Part shown: positions 33,591-42,083 of the stretch, piece after piece
Position numbering within the stretch: position 1 is the stretch's first letter
Layout: each line of letters starts with the position of its first letter
The notes under the pieces: generated by a model
The model's database searches: none
The model's input: only the letters and a program-made list of their open reading frames with translations
Told to the model about the DNA's origin: nothing
Program-made: the position numbers and the translations under genes
NCBI GenBank assembly: GCA_905208635.1
Contig: CAJLPX010000006.1
Coordinates: forward strand, 1-64,000
Length of the DNA: 64,000 bases
Source of the DNA: an uncultured Collinsella sp.
Lineage (GTDB): Bacteria; Actinomycetota; Coriobacteriia; Coriobacteriales; Coriobacteriaceae
Direction of reading: 5' to 3'

Positions 33591-34493
33591 TTAGTTGGCA
33601 CGGATGATGCGGTTGAGCTCGTCGAGGTATTGCTGCAAGAGGGGAGAGGGCTTGCGCTCGTCGTGCATGATATAGCCTACGTGCATCGTTGGGGCGTCTG
33701 CTAACGGGATCGATGCCATACCCCATTGCATTTCATTGGAGAGGACACCGGTCGACAGGGTGTAACCGTTCGACGTGATAAGTAAGTTAGTAAGTGTTCC
33801 GCGGTCCGAGATTCGTATGTTGCGGTCGCAAGGGATATAGCTAAAGGGTTCCTCGGCGTAATAGAAGGAGTTTGAGGTTCCCTGCTCAAAGCTGTAGCGC
33901 GTATAGGGCGTGAGGTCGGCAAGGGACAGTTGAGGGCGGCGTGCGAGCGGATGGCGTTCGCTGACGAAGACGTGGACCGTCGCGTCGAAGAGGGGATGGA
34001 AGCTTGCGCGGGCATCGGCGAAGGCCTTCTGCAAGACACGGGTATTAAAGTCGTCCAGATAGAGGATGCCGATGTCGCTGCGAAACGCGCGCACGTCGTC
34101 GATGATCTGCGATGTGGTGGTCTCGCGCATGATGAACTCGAACTTGCTGTCGCGGCAGCGCTCGACTACGTTGACAAAGGCCTCGACCGAAAAGGCGTAG
34201 TGCTGGGCGGAAATGGCGAGGCGGGCTTGCGGGGTGCCGCCGTCCTCGTAGCGCGCCTCGAGCATATCTGCCTGCTCCACGACCTGGCGCGCATAGCCTA
34301 AAAGCTCGGTACCGTCGTTGGTGAGCGTGACGCCGCGGCTGGAGCGCGTAAAGATCTCCAGATGGAGCTCCTGCTCGAGGCTTTTGACGGCGTTGGAGAT
34401 ATTGGACTGTGCGGTATAGAGGCGCTGCGCTGCGGCGTTAATTGAGCCGGATTCTGCCACGGCGATAAGAAAGCGAAGCTGCTGGAGGGTCAT
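33591..34493 (-). CDS. LysR-family transcriptional regulator
   Basis: A 300-residue LysR-type regulator: N-terminal winged helix (MTLQQLRFLIAVAESGSINAA, then YTAQSNISNAVKSLEQEL) and a C-terminal two-lobed effector domain. It is divergent from the O-acetylhomoserine sulfhydrylase gene across a 273-base spacer, so it is the obvious candidate regulator of that gene, possibly sensing O-acetylserine or O-acetylhomoserine as CysB/CysR-type proteins do. That pairing is inference from position. Confidence 0.92.
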   Translation of the reverse strand: MTLQQLRFLIAVAESGSINAAAQRLYTAQSNISNAVKSLEQELHLEIFTRSSRGVTLTNDGTELLGYARQVVEQADMLEARYEDGGTPQARLAISAQHYAFSVEAFVNVVERCRDSKFEFIMRETTTSQIIDDVRAFRSDIGILYLDDFNTRVLQKAFADARASFHPLFDATVHVFVSERHPLARRPQLSLADLTPYTRYSFEQGTSNSFYYAEEPFSYIPCDRNIRISDRGTLTNLLITSNGYTLSTGVLSNEMQWGMASIPLADAPTMHVGYIMHDERKPSPLLQQYLDELNRIIRAN

Positions 34494-34525
34494 CGGCGCC
34501 CGTCCTTTCGATAGCTATCTAAAAA

Positions 34526-34583
34526 ACCGATAACAGGTTAGCGCTTTTAAGTGATTGACCGAGGGAGACGATGCTCGTACTAT
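34526..34583 (+). promoter_or_regulatory. Sulfhydrylase promoter with LysR-type site
   Basis: -35 TTGACC (34555-34560), 17-base spacer, -10 TACTAT (34578-34583): a near-consensus promoter. Upstream, aacc-N7-ggtt (34526-34540) fits a LysR dimer site, and gatagctatc (34510-34519) is a second short palindrome. Confidence 0.7.
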
Positions 34584-34651
34584 TCAAAACACACAAAGGC
34601 GGTAGGTAATTAAGCCGACCACAGAACCGGGATGCGAAAGGAGGCCCGCAT

Positions 34652-34705
34652 ATGAATTGCTTACCAAGACGAATGCCGGGCTCCTGTTTGCGCCCGTCGG
34701 CGTGA
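34652..34705 (+). CDS. 17-residue Cys-containing leader peptide
   Basis: A short ORF, MNCLPRRMPGSCLRPSA, preceded by the strong site aaaggaggcccgcat. It lies in the 5' UTR of the sulfhydrylase gene, about 60 bases downstream of the inferred transcription start and 61 bases before the structural gene. Two of its 17 codons are Cys (TGC, TGT). The ribosome-binding site is in the left arm (34639-34651) and codons 8-11 form the right arm (34673-34685) of a hairpin with 12 pairs and two 1-base bulges. This is the arrangement expected of a translation-sensitive attenuator responding to cysteine. Function is inferred, not shown. Confidence 0.6.
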   Translation: MNCLPRRMPGSCLRPSA

Positions 34706-34766
34706 TCAGGAGACAGCGACTTACTTCTCTCTTTTTATTTACTTTCGTTCGATCAAGGAGATCATC

Positions 34767-36077
34767 ATGAGCCAGTTCATCAACAACCCCGAGCACACCT
34801 TTGGTTTCGATACCCTGCAGCTTCATGTTGGCCAGGAGAGCGCCGACCCCGCATCCGACTCCCGCGCCGTGCCTATCTACCAGACCACGAGCTATGTGTT
34901 CCGCAACTCCCAGCACGCCGCCGACCGCTTTGGTCTTGCCGACGCCGGTAACATCTACGGTCGTCTGACCAACTCCACCCAGGGCGTCTTTGAGGACCGT
35001 ATCGCCGCGCTCGAGGGTGGCGTTGCTGGCCTCGCCGTCGCCTCTGGCGCCGCCGCCATCACCTATGCCCTGGAGGCACTTGCCCAGGCCGGTGACCATG
35101 TGGTTGCCCAGAAGACCATCTACGGTGGCTCCTACAACCTGCTGGAGCATACGCTCTCCCAGTTTGGCGTCGAGACCACGTTTGTCGATGCCCATAACCT
35201 GGACGAGGTCGAGGGCGCCATCAAGGACAACACTACGGTCATCTACCTCGAGACGCTCGGCAACCCCAATTCCGACATTCCCAACATCGACGCTATCTCC
35301 GAGGTTGCCAAGAAGCATGGTTTGCCGGTTGTCGTCGACAACACTTTCGGCACCCCGTATCTGTTCCGTCCGCTGGAGCATGGCGCCAACATCGTTGTCC
35401 ACTCCGCAACCAAGTTCATCGGCGGCCACGGCACCTCGCTGGGCGGCGTGATCGTCGATGGTGGTAACTTCGATTGGAAGGCGAGCGGCAAGTACGCCCA
35501 GATCGCTGAGCCCAACCCCTCCTACCACGGTGTTTCGTTTGCCGAGGCTGCCGGTCCCGCCGCCTTCGCGACCTATGTCCGCGCCATCTTGCTGCGTGAC
35601 GAGGGTGCCTGCATCAGCCCGTTCAACGCCTGGGTCCTGCTCCAGGGCACCGAGACTCTGTCGCTGCGCGTCGACCGCCATGTCGAGAACACCAAGAAGG
35701 TCGTTGAGTTCCTGGCTGGTGACAGCCACGTCGCCAAGGTGAACCACCCGAGCCTGTCTGAGCACCCCGATCACGAGCTCTATCAGAAGTACTTCCCCAA
35801 CGGTGGCGCTTCGATCTTCACCTTTGAGATTAAGGGTGGCCAGGAGGCAGCTTGGAAGTTCATCGATCATTTGCAGGTGTTCTCGCTGCTCGCCAACGTG
35901 GCCGACGTCAAGTCGCTCGTCGTGCACCCGGCTACCACCACGCACTCCCAGCTCTCTGCCGAGGAGCTCGCCGAGCAGAACATCACGCCCTCCACGATCC
36001 GTCTTTCCATCGGTACCGAGAACGCCGAGGACATCATTTGGGATCTGAAGCAGGCCTTCGCCGCGCTGGACGAGTAA
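34767..36077 (+). CDS. O-acetylhomoserine sulfhydrylase (PLP-dependent)
   Basis: A Cys/Met-metabolism PLP enzyme of 436 residues of the MetY type, making homocysteine from O-acetylhomoserine and sulfide (or cysteine from O-acetylserine in relatives). Marks: FDTLQLHVGQE at the N-terminus, YGRLTNSTQGVFEDRIAALEGG, IYLETLGNPNSDIPNI, VVDNTFGTPYLFRPLEHG and the PLP-binding Lys in HSATKFIGGHGTSLGGVIVD. The ATG at 34767 follows aaggagatcatc. Upstream sit a LysR gene, a strong promoter and a leader peptide, implying sulfur-dependent control at two levels. A terminator follows. Confidence 0.95.
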   Translation: MSQFINNPEHTFGFDTLQLHVGQESADPASDSRAVPIYQTTSYVFRNSQHAADRFGLADAGNIYGRLTNSTQGVFEDRIAALEGGVAGLAVASGAAAITYALEALAQAGDHVVAQKTIYGGSYNLLEHTLSQFGVETTFVDAHNLDEVEGAIKDNTTVIYLETLGNPNSDIPNIDAISEVAKKHGLPVVVDNTFGTPYLFRPLEHGANIVVHSATKFIGGHGTSLGGVIVDGGNFDWKASGKYAQIAEPNPSYHGVSFAEAAGPAAFATYVRAILLRDEGACISPFNAWVLLQGTETLSLRVDRHVENTKKVVEFLAGDSHVAKVNHPSLSEHPDHELYQKYFPNGGASIFTFEIKGGQEAAWKFIDHLQVFSLLANVADVKSLVVHPATTTHSQLSAEELAEQNITPSTIRLSIGTENAEDIIWDLKQAFAALDE

Positions 36078-36138
36078 GGCGACTTGTGCAAGGACCCCTT
36101 GCGACTCGATAGGTATAACTGCATAAAATGCCTGCTCA

Positions 36139-36178
36139 AGGCGCCTGCGCAAGCAATGGTTGCGCAGGTGCCTTTTTT
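36139..36178 (+). terminator. Terminator of the sulfhydrylase gene
   Basis: aaggcgcctgcgcaa/ttgcgcaggtgcctt stem followed by TTTTTT. Confidence 0.92.
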
Positions 36179-36389
36179 GCATAGGAAGGGCGCTATTACA
36201 GGGTTTTTGGCATGCTTTATGCATTCGAGTTGTGGAAAACTCCTGTTGAGAGGATGTGAGTTTTACGCAATTGACGTGCGCCTTTTGAGTAAAACCGCAG
36301 GTCGCGATTTGCTCGAGGTACTATGCAGCGCGATCGAATCACACGCAGCTCAAACGCAGCAAAAACGCACTACGGAGGTTTCCAGCTAC

Positions 36390-37166
36390 ATGAGGATCGA
36401 TTCACGAAAACCGAAAGCCGCTGCCCTTTCCGCCGCTCTGACCGTGGCACTTTTGGCGGGCGCCGGTGCAACTGATGCCCACGCCGCAACACTGTCCGAT
36501 ACGGTTGGATCTACGCCGTCCGAGACGACGCTGGTACAGCCCGTTGATTATCGCGGCGATGGTTATGGTTCCATGCAGGAGTGGAACGCCTCGATGGAGG
36601 CCAAGCGCGATTCCCTTGAGATACGCGCTCAGATTATCCTAAACATGTATGGTGACTATGCCACCGATGACGAGCGCGCTGTGCTGCAGGGTTGTATCGA
36701 TGGTGCGGGCAGCCTTTTGACGATGGGGGAGGTCGACGCGAAGTCGACCGAGCTCGATGAGCTGCGCACTGTGCTTGAGAATGCCAAGCGCGAAGCGCTC
36801 GAGGTCGCTGCCGCCGAGGCGGAGGCTGCCGAGGCCGCCCAGGCTTCGTATTACAACGCCGGCTCCGGCTCGTCTTACACGTCTGCTGCGTATTACGCGA
36901 ACGGCTCGGGTCTGACGCGCTCGAGCGGCGTCAATAACTATAACGGCCGCCGCGAGACTTATTACAGCAGCAACGTGTTGTATCACCACCGCACGGGCGA
37001 ATGGACGCAGGATTCTGAGGGCTTCTGGCGCGATTCCGACGGCTATTACGTTGTTGCCGCGGGCGATATGGCCCAGGGCTCGACCTTTACGGGCTCCAAG
37101 GGTGATTGCAAGGTCTATGACTCCGGCTGCGCTGCCGGAACCACCGACTACTACACCGGTTGGTAA
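36390..37166 (+). CDS. Secreted Tyr/Ser/Gly-rich protein, function unknown
   Basis: A 258-residue exported protein I do not recognise. Residues 1-32 form a Sec signal peptide ending in DAHAATLS with an AHA-type cleavage site. A helical region (about 60-150) has Ala/Glu heptad-like runs that could be coiled coil. The last 110 residues are rich in Tyr, Ser and Gly (ASYYNAGSGSSYTSAAYY, RETYYSSNVLYHH) with a WTQDSEGFWRDSDGYYV pair of aromatic repeats and two Cys near the end. This suggests an envelope or wall-associated role. ATG 36390 lies after cggaggtttccagctac. Confidence 0.75.
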   Translation: MRIDSRKPKAAALSAALTVALLAGAGATDAHAATLSDTVGSTPSETTLVQPVDYRGDGYGSMQEWNASMEAKRDSLEIRAQIILNMYGDYATDDERAVLQGCIDGAGSLLTMGEVDAKSTELDELRTVLENAKREALEVAAAEAEAAEAAQASYYNAGSGSSYTSAAYYANGSGLTRSSGVNNYNGRRETYYSSNVLYHHRTGEWTQDSEGFWRDSDGYYVVAAGDMAQGSTFTGSKGDCKVYDSGCAAGTTDYYTGW

Positions 37167-37194
37167 TCTGCCATAAGCAAAATACGCACATGAT

Positions 37195-37243
37195 GGGCGG
37201 GCGTCTTTACTGAGCTTTTAGGCAACGTAAAGCCGCCCTTTCT
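37195..37243 (+). terminator. Terminator of the secreted-protein gene
   Basis: gggcgg/ccgccc and ctttac/gtaaag stems followed by tttctttat. Confidence 0.75.
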
Positions 37244-37355
37244 TTATGTGCGCTTGAGTTAACAGAGCCCTTACCGTGGCGGTACGCTGGGCGTATGGAT
37301 GCGGGGCACACTAGTTCATGAGAAATAGGGTCTTTCTCTTGGAGGAAGTGATCTT

Positions 37356-37562
37356 GTGAATGCTCGAGATATTGCCATTGCCGCCGTCGCGTTGATGCTT
37401 GGCTGCCTTGGTCCCACGGCCGCGCTCGTCGCGGGCATGCAGGGGACATGCGGGGCTGCTCCTATCGTGATCGGCGCGTTGATCGCGGCCACACTGCTGG
37501 GAAGCGCCGGTGTTGTCCTTTGTCGCGACGATGAGGACGAGGTTCCGGAGTCGCATCTCTAA
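37356..37562 (+). CDS. Small two-helix membrane protein, hypothetical
   Basis: A 68-residue protein with two hydrophobic stretches (about residues 7-28 and 36-56) and an acidic C-terminal tail, CRDDEDEVPESHL. GTG 37356 follows ttggaggaagtgatctt. No recognised family. The acidic end suggests the C-terminus faces the cytoplasm. It converges with the next gene over a shared terminator. Confidence 0.65.
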   Translation: MNARDIAIAAVALMLGCLGPTAALVAGMQGTCGAAPIVIGALIAATLLGSAGVVLCRDDEDEVPESHL

Positions 37563-37599
37563 CTGTTGCGAAAGTGACTGTTGGCCATGGCTGAATATG

Positions 37600-37640
37600 A
37601 AAACCGCCGCAAGGGGAGTGCCCCTTGCGGCGGCTTTGCT
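37600..37640. terminator. Bidirectional terminator between convergent genes
   Basis: Perfect 13-bp stem ccgccgcaagggg/ccccttgcggcgg with loop agtg; A's on the left and ctttg on the right. Confidence 0.85.
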
Positions 37641-37671
37641 CTTGAGGCTGTTGGCTGCGGTGCGTCGAGCG

Positions 37672-38586
37672 CTACCAGCTGGCCTCGATTTCGCGGATGC
37701 GCGAATAGAGCCATTCGTTTTGCGGCACTTGGATACCGTGCTTGGCCGCGAGGTGGCAGATGGTGCCCGCAAACTCATCAACCTCGGTTTTGCGCCTTGC
37801 GACGCGGTCTTGAGTCATCGAGGGCATGCCGGCGGGTTCGAGCCCCTCGATGAGGTGCACCATCTGCGTTAGGTCTGCCTCGGTCAGCTCAATGCCCTCG
37901 GCGTTGGCGACCGCAAGCGTTTCGCGCATGGCGGAAACAAAGCAGCGGCGCTGCTCGGAGCCCTGCTCCGTAGCGCTTCCGTAGGTGCCGCCGTAGGCCA
38001 TACAGGTCTGGTTGATGCCGTCGTTGAGCATGAGTTTGGCCCACATGCGATGTGCGATGTCGTGCTCGACGGTATGGGCGATGCCGCAACGCGTGTAGAG
38101 CTCGTCGATGGCGATAACGGTTGCGGGGTCGGTGCCCGCTGCCGCACCAAAGCGGATCTCGCCGGCATTGGTATAGGTGAGCTCCCCGTTGAGGAATACG
38201 GCGTCCATGCCCTGGCAGATACCAAGGACGGTGTGCTCCCAGCCAAAGCGCTCGGCAATCTTCTGCTCGCTCGTGATGCCGTTGCACAGCGACGCGATCA
38301 GCGTGTCGGGTCCCACGACGCTTTCCAGGGTTTTGAGCACCACATCGAGCCCGGTTGTCTTGACCGTGAGGATGACCAGGTCGACGGGCGTCGCCTCGCT
38401 CGCGCGGACGGACTTGAGCGCGCAGGGCTTGCCGTTGACGGTGAGCGCATCACCTGCGTGGCGCTCAAAGCGCGCGTCGTCCATAACGTATTCGACGGCG
38501 TCGTTGCCGAGCGCTTGGGCGATCATGCTGCCGTAGAGCAGGCCCACGCCGCCCTTGCCGATGAAGGCGACCTTGTTGATCTGCAT
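37672..38586 (-). CDS. Ketopantoate reductase (ApbA/PanE family)
   Basis: A NADPH-dependent 2-oxoacid reductase of 304 residues. The nucleotide loop VAFIGKGGVGLLYG is at the N-terminus; the catalytic Lys region is AHRMWAKLMLNDGINQTCMAYG, followed by the C-terminal helical domain with the conserved acidic residues (ELTEADL). PanE makes pantoate for CoA, but this family also contains other 2-oxoacid reductases, so I leave the symbol empty. ATG 38586 follows ggggagatgattcac. A terminator stands between it and the upstream cyclase gene. Confidence 0.85.
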   Translation of the reverse strand: MQINKVAFIGKGGVGLLYGSMIAQALGNDAVEYVMDDARFERHAGDALTVNGKPCALKSVRASEATPVDLVILTVKTTGLDVVLKTLESVVGPDTLIASLCNGITSEQKIAERFGWEHTVLGICQGMDAVFLNGELTYTNAGEIRFGAAAGTDPATVIAIDELYTRCGIAHTVEHDIAHRMWAKLMLNDGINQTCMAYGGTYGSATEQGSEQRRCFVSAMRETLAVANAEGIELTEADLTQMVHLIEGLEPAGMPSMTQDRVARRKTEVDEFAGTICHLAAKHGIQVPQNEWLYSRIREIEASW

Positions 38587-38603
38587 GTGAATCATCTCCC
38601 CAT

Positions 38604-38630
38604 AAAAAGGCGCCCGCGTATGGGGCGCCT
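38604..38630 (-). terminator. Minus-strand terminator of the cyclase gene
   Basis: On the minus strand aggcgcc...ggcgcct is followed by TTTTTATG. Confidence 0.8.
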
Positions 38631-38703
38631 GATGGATTGTATGCCGCCGGGCCATGTCGCGTGCACCGGATGGCCGTATTTAGAAGAACAAACGCATGGG
38701 AAC

Positions 38704-39474
38704 TTATGACGCGGGGCAGACCGCAAAGACACGTGCGGGATATCCGACGCCATCACGCACCTTGGGGAAGGTGCAGAAGATGACGGCGCCCGTGGCGGGA
38801 AGCTCGTCTAGATGGTCCATGACCTCGATCTGATAGCGATCGACCGAGAGGATGTACTGTTCGCCGGGGTAGGGGTAGGCGTCCTCACGCGTGGTCACGC
38901 TCGCCGGGTCGGTGTCAGCCGGCTCGTGGCCGATGGCGCCGATGTCGCGCTCTTCAACGAGCCACTTGATGGCGTCGAGGTCCCAGCCGGGGTAGTGGGG
39001 CTGGCCGTCCTCGTCCTTGTTCTCGAGGTCGGCGAGCTTGGACCAGTCGGAGCGGAAGGCGACGAAAGCGTCCTCGGGAATGCGACCGTGCTCATCCTCC
39101 CAAGCTTTGAGGTCCTCGATGGTCAGGATAAAGTCGGGATTCGCGGCGCACTCCTCGTGCTTGTCGATCACGCAGAGCGGATGCATAAACTCGATGGGTT
39201 CAATCTCTCCAAGGGAACGGCCGTCAACATGGAAGTGGCGCGGTGCGTCGACATGCGTGCCGTACTGCGAAGCAACCGAATACTGGAAGCAACGCATGGG
39301 GGCGAGCATGTCCTCGGGCGTGCCGGGCAGGTAGTCGAAGAGCTTGGTGGACTCAAACGGCTTAAAGCCAAACCAGTGCGGGGTGTCGCATGAGAGCGTG
39401 TGGGTGAGGTCGACCCAGCGATAATCGTTGCTTTTGAGCTGGGAGGCGAGGTTCCAAAGGTCGAGCGCGGGCAT
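38704..39474 (-). CDS. Cyclase-family (kynurenine formamidase-like) hydrolase
   Basis: A 256-residue metal-dependent hydrolase. The family motif is QYGTHVDAPRHFHVDG (HxDxPxH type), with WVDLTHTLSCDTPHW at the N-terminus and the later Glu/His in IGAIGHEPADTDPAS. Members hydrolyse N-formylkynurenine or other cyclic or amide compounds. No tryptophan-degradation genes are near. ATG 39474 follows aaaggagccgccc. It is divergent from the aldo/keto reductase gene. Confidence 0.88.
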   Translation of the reverse strand: MPALDLWNLASQLKSNDYRWVDLTHTLSCDTPHWFGFKPFESTKLFDYLPGTPEDMLAPMRCFQYSVASQYGTHVDAPRHFHVDGRSLGEIEPIEFMHPLCVIDKHEECAANPDFILTIEDLKAWEDEHGRIPEDAFVAFRSDWSKLADLENKDEDGQPHYPGWDLDAIKWLVEERDIGAIGHEPADTDPASVTTREDAYPYPGEQYILSVDRYQIEVMDHLDELPATGAVIFCTFPKVRDGVGYPARVFAVCPAS

Positions 39475-39637
39475 GGGCGGCTCCTTTCATCGGGCTTTTT
39501 GCTGATGTTAAAGCGGTGCCGTGACAGCTCGATTTCTGCTGCGTTACGATACGTTCTCGATTGCGATTCCACGATGTTTCGGCCGCGTGACCATTGTGTT
39601 TCGCCTTGCCGGGGCGCTGATGGCGAAAGGAGGGGCC

Positions 39638-40828
39638 GTGCAATATCGCGTTGACCCCAAAAGTGGTAACCGAATATCCGCTCTGGGTCTGGGCTGCATG
39701 AGATTTCCCGGTGCGCCGGGACACCCCGATGCGAAGACAGCCGATGCCATCATTTCCCGTGCGGTGGAGCAGGGGATTAATTATCTGGATACCGCGTATC
39801 TCTATCCCGGTAACGAGGTGTGCGTGGGCGCCTCACTTGAGCGCCTGGGTCTGCGCGACCGCGTGTTGCTCGCGACTAAGTTGCCGCACGCTTCGTGCAA
39901 GTGCGCGGAGGATTTCGACCGGTTCTTCGACGAGCAACTGCGCCGCCTGCGGACCGACCATATCGACTATTACCTTATGCACAACATCACTTCGCCCGCC
40001 CAGTGGGAGCGCGTGGTGGCGTTGGGCATCGAAGACTGGATTGCGCACCAAAAGGCTGCGGGGCGTATTCGCCAGATAGGTTTTTCGTATCACGGCAGTG
40101 CGGCGGACTTCCTGACGATGCTCGACGCGTATGACTGGGATTTTTGCCAGATTCAGTACAACTACGCTGGAGAGCGCTACCAAGCGGGAACGGCGGGACT
40201 TATAGCAGCCGCCGAGTGCGGGCTCGCGGTGTTTGTGATGGAACCGCTTTTGGGCGGACGCCTGGCGGGCAAGCTGCCTCCGCGGGCCCGCGCCGTGCTC
40301 GATGACGTACGCGATCCGTACCTGAAGACGCCGGCTGCTTGGGGCCTTTCGTGGGTGTGGAACCATCCTCAAGTCACGATGCTGCTTTCGGGCATGACCG
40401 ATACCGCGCAGGTGGACGAGAACGCGGTGCTGGCCGATCGGGCCCTGCCGGATTCGATGACAGCCGCTCAGCTCGATACCATCGCACGCGTGCTGGCGGA
40501 GTTTGAAAAATCGAATCGCGTGCCCTGCACGGGATGCGGCTACTGCATGCCATGTCCCAAGGGTATTAACATTCCCGGCTGCTTTGCCGCTTACAACGCG
40601 AGCTATGCGCACAGCTGGTTTACGGGGCTGTCGCAATACTTTACGGCGAGCGCGGTGCGCACGAGCGAGCCCAAGCTCGTGAGCAATTGCGTCAAGTGTG
40701 GCAAATGTGCGCGTCACTGCCCGCAACACATCGATATCCCCGAGCGTCTCGACGACGCGCGCCGACGTTTCCAGCCTGGCCCCGTGACGGCGGTGCTCAA
40801 GGCCTTCGGCAAAACTCGCTCCTCATGA
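39638..40828 (+). CDS. Aldo/keto reductase with C-terminal 4Fe-4S ferredoxin domain
   Basis: A 396-residue fusion. The AKR barrel covers about 1-290: GLGCMRFPG, NYLDTAYLYPGNE with the catalytic Asp/Tyr, ATKLPH with the Lys, and YLMHNI with the His. The C-terminal part has two iron-sulfur motifs, CTGCGYCMPCPKG and CVKCGKCARHCPQH. Such proteins are common in anaerobes; substrates are mostly unknown. I chose GTG 39638, four bases after aaaggagg; an ATG at 39620 overlaps that site. The stop codon directly abuts the first covarying hairpin (40829). Confidence 0.9.
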   Translation: MQYRVDPKSGNRISALGLGCMRFPGAPGHPDAKTADAIISRAVEQGINYLDTAYLYPGNEVCVGASLERLGLRDRVLLATKLPHASCKCAEDFDRFFDEQLRRLRTDHIDYYLMHNITSPAQWERVVALGIEDWIAHQKAAGRIRQIGFSYHGSAADFLTMLDAYDWDFCQIQYNYAGERYQAGTAGLIAAAECGLAVFVMEPLLGGRLAGKLPPRARAVLDDVRDPYLKTPAAWGLSWVWNHPQVTMLLSGMTDTAQVDENAVLADRALPDSMTAAQLDTIARVLAEFEKSNRVPCTGCGYCMPCPKGINIPGCFAAYNASYAHSWFTGLSQYFTASAVRTSEPKLVSNCVKCGKCARHCPQHIDIPERLDDARRRFQPGPVTAVLKAFGKTRSS

Positions 40829-40914
40829 CCCTTTTATATCTTGTGATGGAATAGTTCCTGTTTGCGGAAGAATAGGGCGATAGCAGGAACTATTTCGTCG
40901 CAACTGAAGGGGGG
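40829..40914 (+). repeat. Covarying hairpin element, copy A, upstream of the oxidoreductase gene
   Basis: Left arm 40841-40860 (ttgtgatggaatagttcctg) pairs with 40884-40903 at all 20 positions, three of them G-U. The loop is 23 nt. The flanking pyrimidine tract cccttttatatc (40829-40840) can pair with gaagggggg (40906-40913), the ribosome-binding site of the next gene. Paralogous to 41987-42075. Confidence 0.75.
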
Positions 40915-40919
40915 CTGTC

Positions 40920-41939
40920 GTGGGCCATCGGGATTCATGTGATGATTTGCGTGAGGTTCGTTGGGGCGTTTTGGGCGCTGGGCACATTTCGCATCGATTT
41001 GCATCGTCGCTCAAGAAGGTCGACGAGGCACGGCTGGTGGCTGCGGCCGGCCGCACTCCTGCACATGTCGAGGAATTTTGTCGAGCGTTTTCGATTGATG
41101 CCGCGCACAGTTATGCCACGGCTGACGATAGCGGCGATGCGGCTTATGATGCGTTGATTGCCGATCCCGATGTCGATGCAATCTACTTGGCTATTCCGCA
41201 TGGCATGCATACGCATTGGGCTTGTCGGGCACTGCGCGCGGGAAAGGCCGTGCTGTGCGAAAAGCCGGCCGTTTTGAATGAAGAAGAGGCCCATGCGATC
41301 GCCTCTGTTTCCCGTGAGTGCGGTGTGCCGTTTATGGAGGCGATGAAAAATCGGTTTTGTCCGATGCATACTCGCGTGAAGGGTTTGCTTGCGTCGGGCG
41401 AGCTCGGCTGTATCGTCTCGATCGAAAGCGTGCAAAAACTCGATTATGGTGAGTCCCCTTCGAGTTATCTGCTCGATCCGTTGCAGGGTGGCTGTCTATA
41501 TGACATGGGCTGCTATGCGGTCGGGTGGTTTGAGGATTTGCTTGCGGGTGCGTGCGATGTTTCGTCTCGTGAAGTTCGCTGGCGTGACGTATTAGGCGGC
41601 CGCGTGGATTGGGCCGATGAGATCCATATGAGTGTCGGCGGTATACCCATTCATATGGTGTGCGACGGCAAAGCAGCATATGAAAGCCGCTTAATGATTG
41701 CTTGCGAACGGGGTTCGGTGGAAATCGAGCGCCTCCATCGCCCCGAGCTCGCCCATGTGAAGTACTCCGACGGACGAATGCTCGAAATTAATGCCCCGTT
41801 TGATGTCGATGATTTCTACGGCGAAATTCAGCATGCGACGCAGCTCGTCCAGACGGGAGAGCTTGAAAGCCCCGTTATGCCTCTTGCCGCCACGCAGCGC
41901 TGCGCGCAGATAATCGATGCGATTCGCTTGACGCTCTAG
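40920..41939 (+). CDS. Gfo/Idh/MocA-family oxidoreductase
   Basis: A 339-residue NAD(P)-binding oxidoreductase: Rossmann motif RWGVLGAGHISHRFASSL near residue 14, IPHGMHTHW, and the EKP signature GKAVLCEKPAVLNEEEA, then MEAMKNRFCPMH in place of the more usual MEAFMYR. The C-terminal sheet domain binds substrate, probably a sugar or cyclitol derivative. The GTG at 40920 is read from a ribosome-binding site that lies at the 3' edge of hairpin copy A. Unlike the minus-strand relative at 31826, it keeps the GxGxxS-type loop. Confidence 0.88.
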   Translation: MGHRDSCDDLREVRWGVLGAGHISHRFASSLKKVDEARLVAAAGRTPAHVEEFCRAFSIDAAHSYATADDSGDAAYDALIADPDVDAIYLAIPHGMHTHWACRALRAGKAVLCEKPAVLNEEEAHAIASVSRECGVPFMEAMKNRFCPMHTRVKGLLASGELGCIVSIESVQKLDYGESPSSYLLDPLQGGCLYDMGCYAVGWFEDLLAGACDVSSREVRWRDVLGGRVDWADEIHMSVGGIPIHMVCDGKAAYESRLMIACERGSVEIERLHRPELAHVKYSDGRMLEINAPFDVDDFYGEIQHATQLVQTGELESPVMPLAATQRCAQIIDAIRLTL

Positions 41940-41986
41940 GCTGCGGTGCTGGTGCTCAAGGGGGCTCGGCGGACCTTGCCCCTGAT

Positions 41987-42075
41987 GCCCCTTTTATATC
42001 TTGCGGTGGAATACGGTCTGTTTGCGCCAAAATAAGGCACCAATAGACCGTATTTCACCGCAACTGATGAGGGGG
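41987..42075 (+). repeat. Covarying hairpin element, copy B, upstream of endonuclease IV
   Basis: Left arm 42001-42020 (ttgcggtggaatacggtctg) pairs with 42044-42063 at all 20 positions, two of them G-U; the loop is again 23 nt. The tract gccccttttatatc precedes the stem and can pair with gagggggag (42069-42077), the ribosome-binding site of the next gene. Confidence 0.75.
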
Positions 42076-42083
42076 AGTTGGAG

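Noticed and set aside
34494..34766. SAM or T-box riboswitch before the sulfhydrylase gene
   Set aside because: The conserved helices and T-box sequence are not present; the leader-peptide hairpin explains the structure better.
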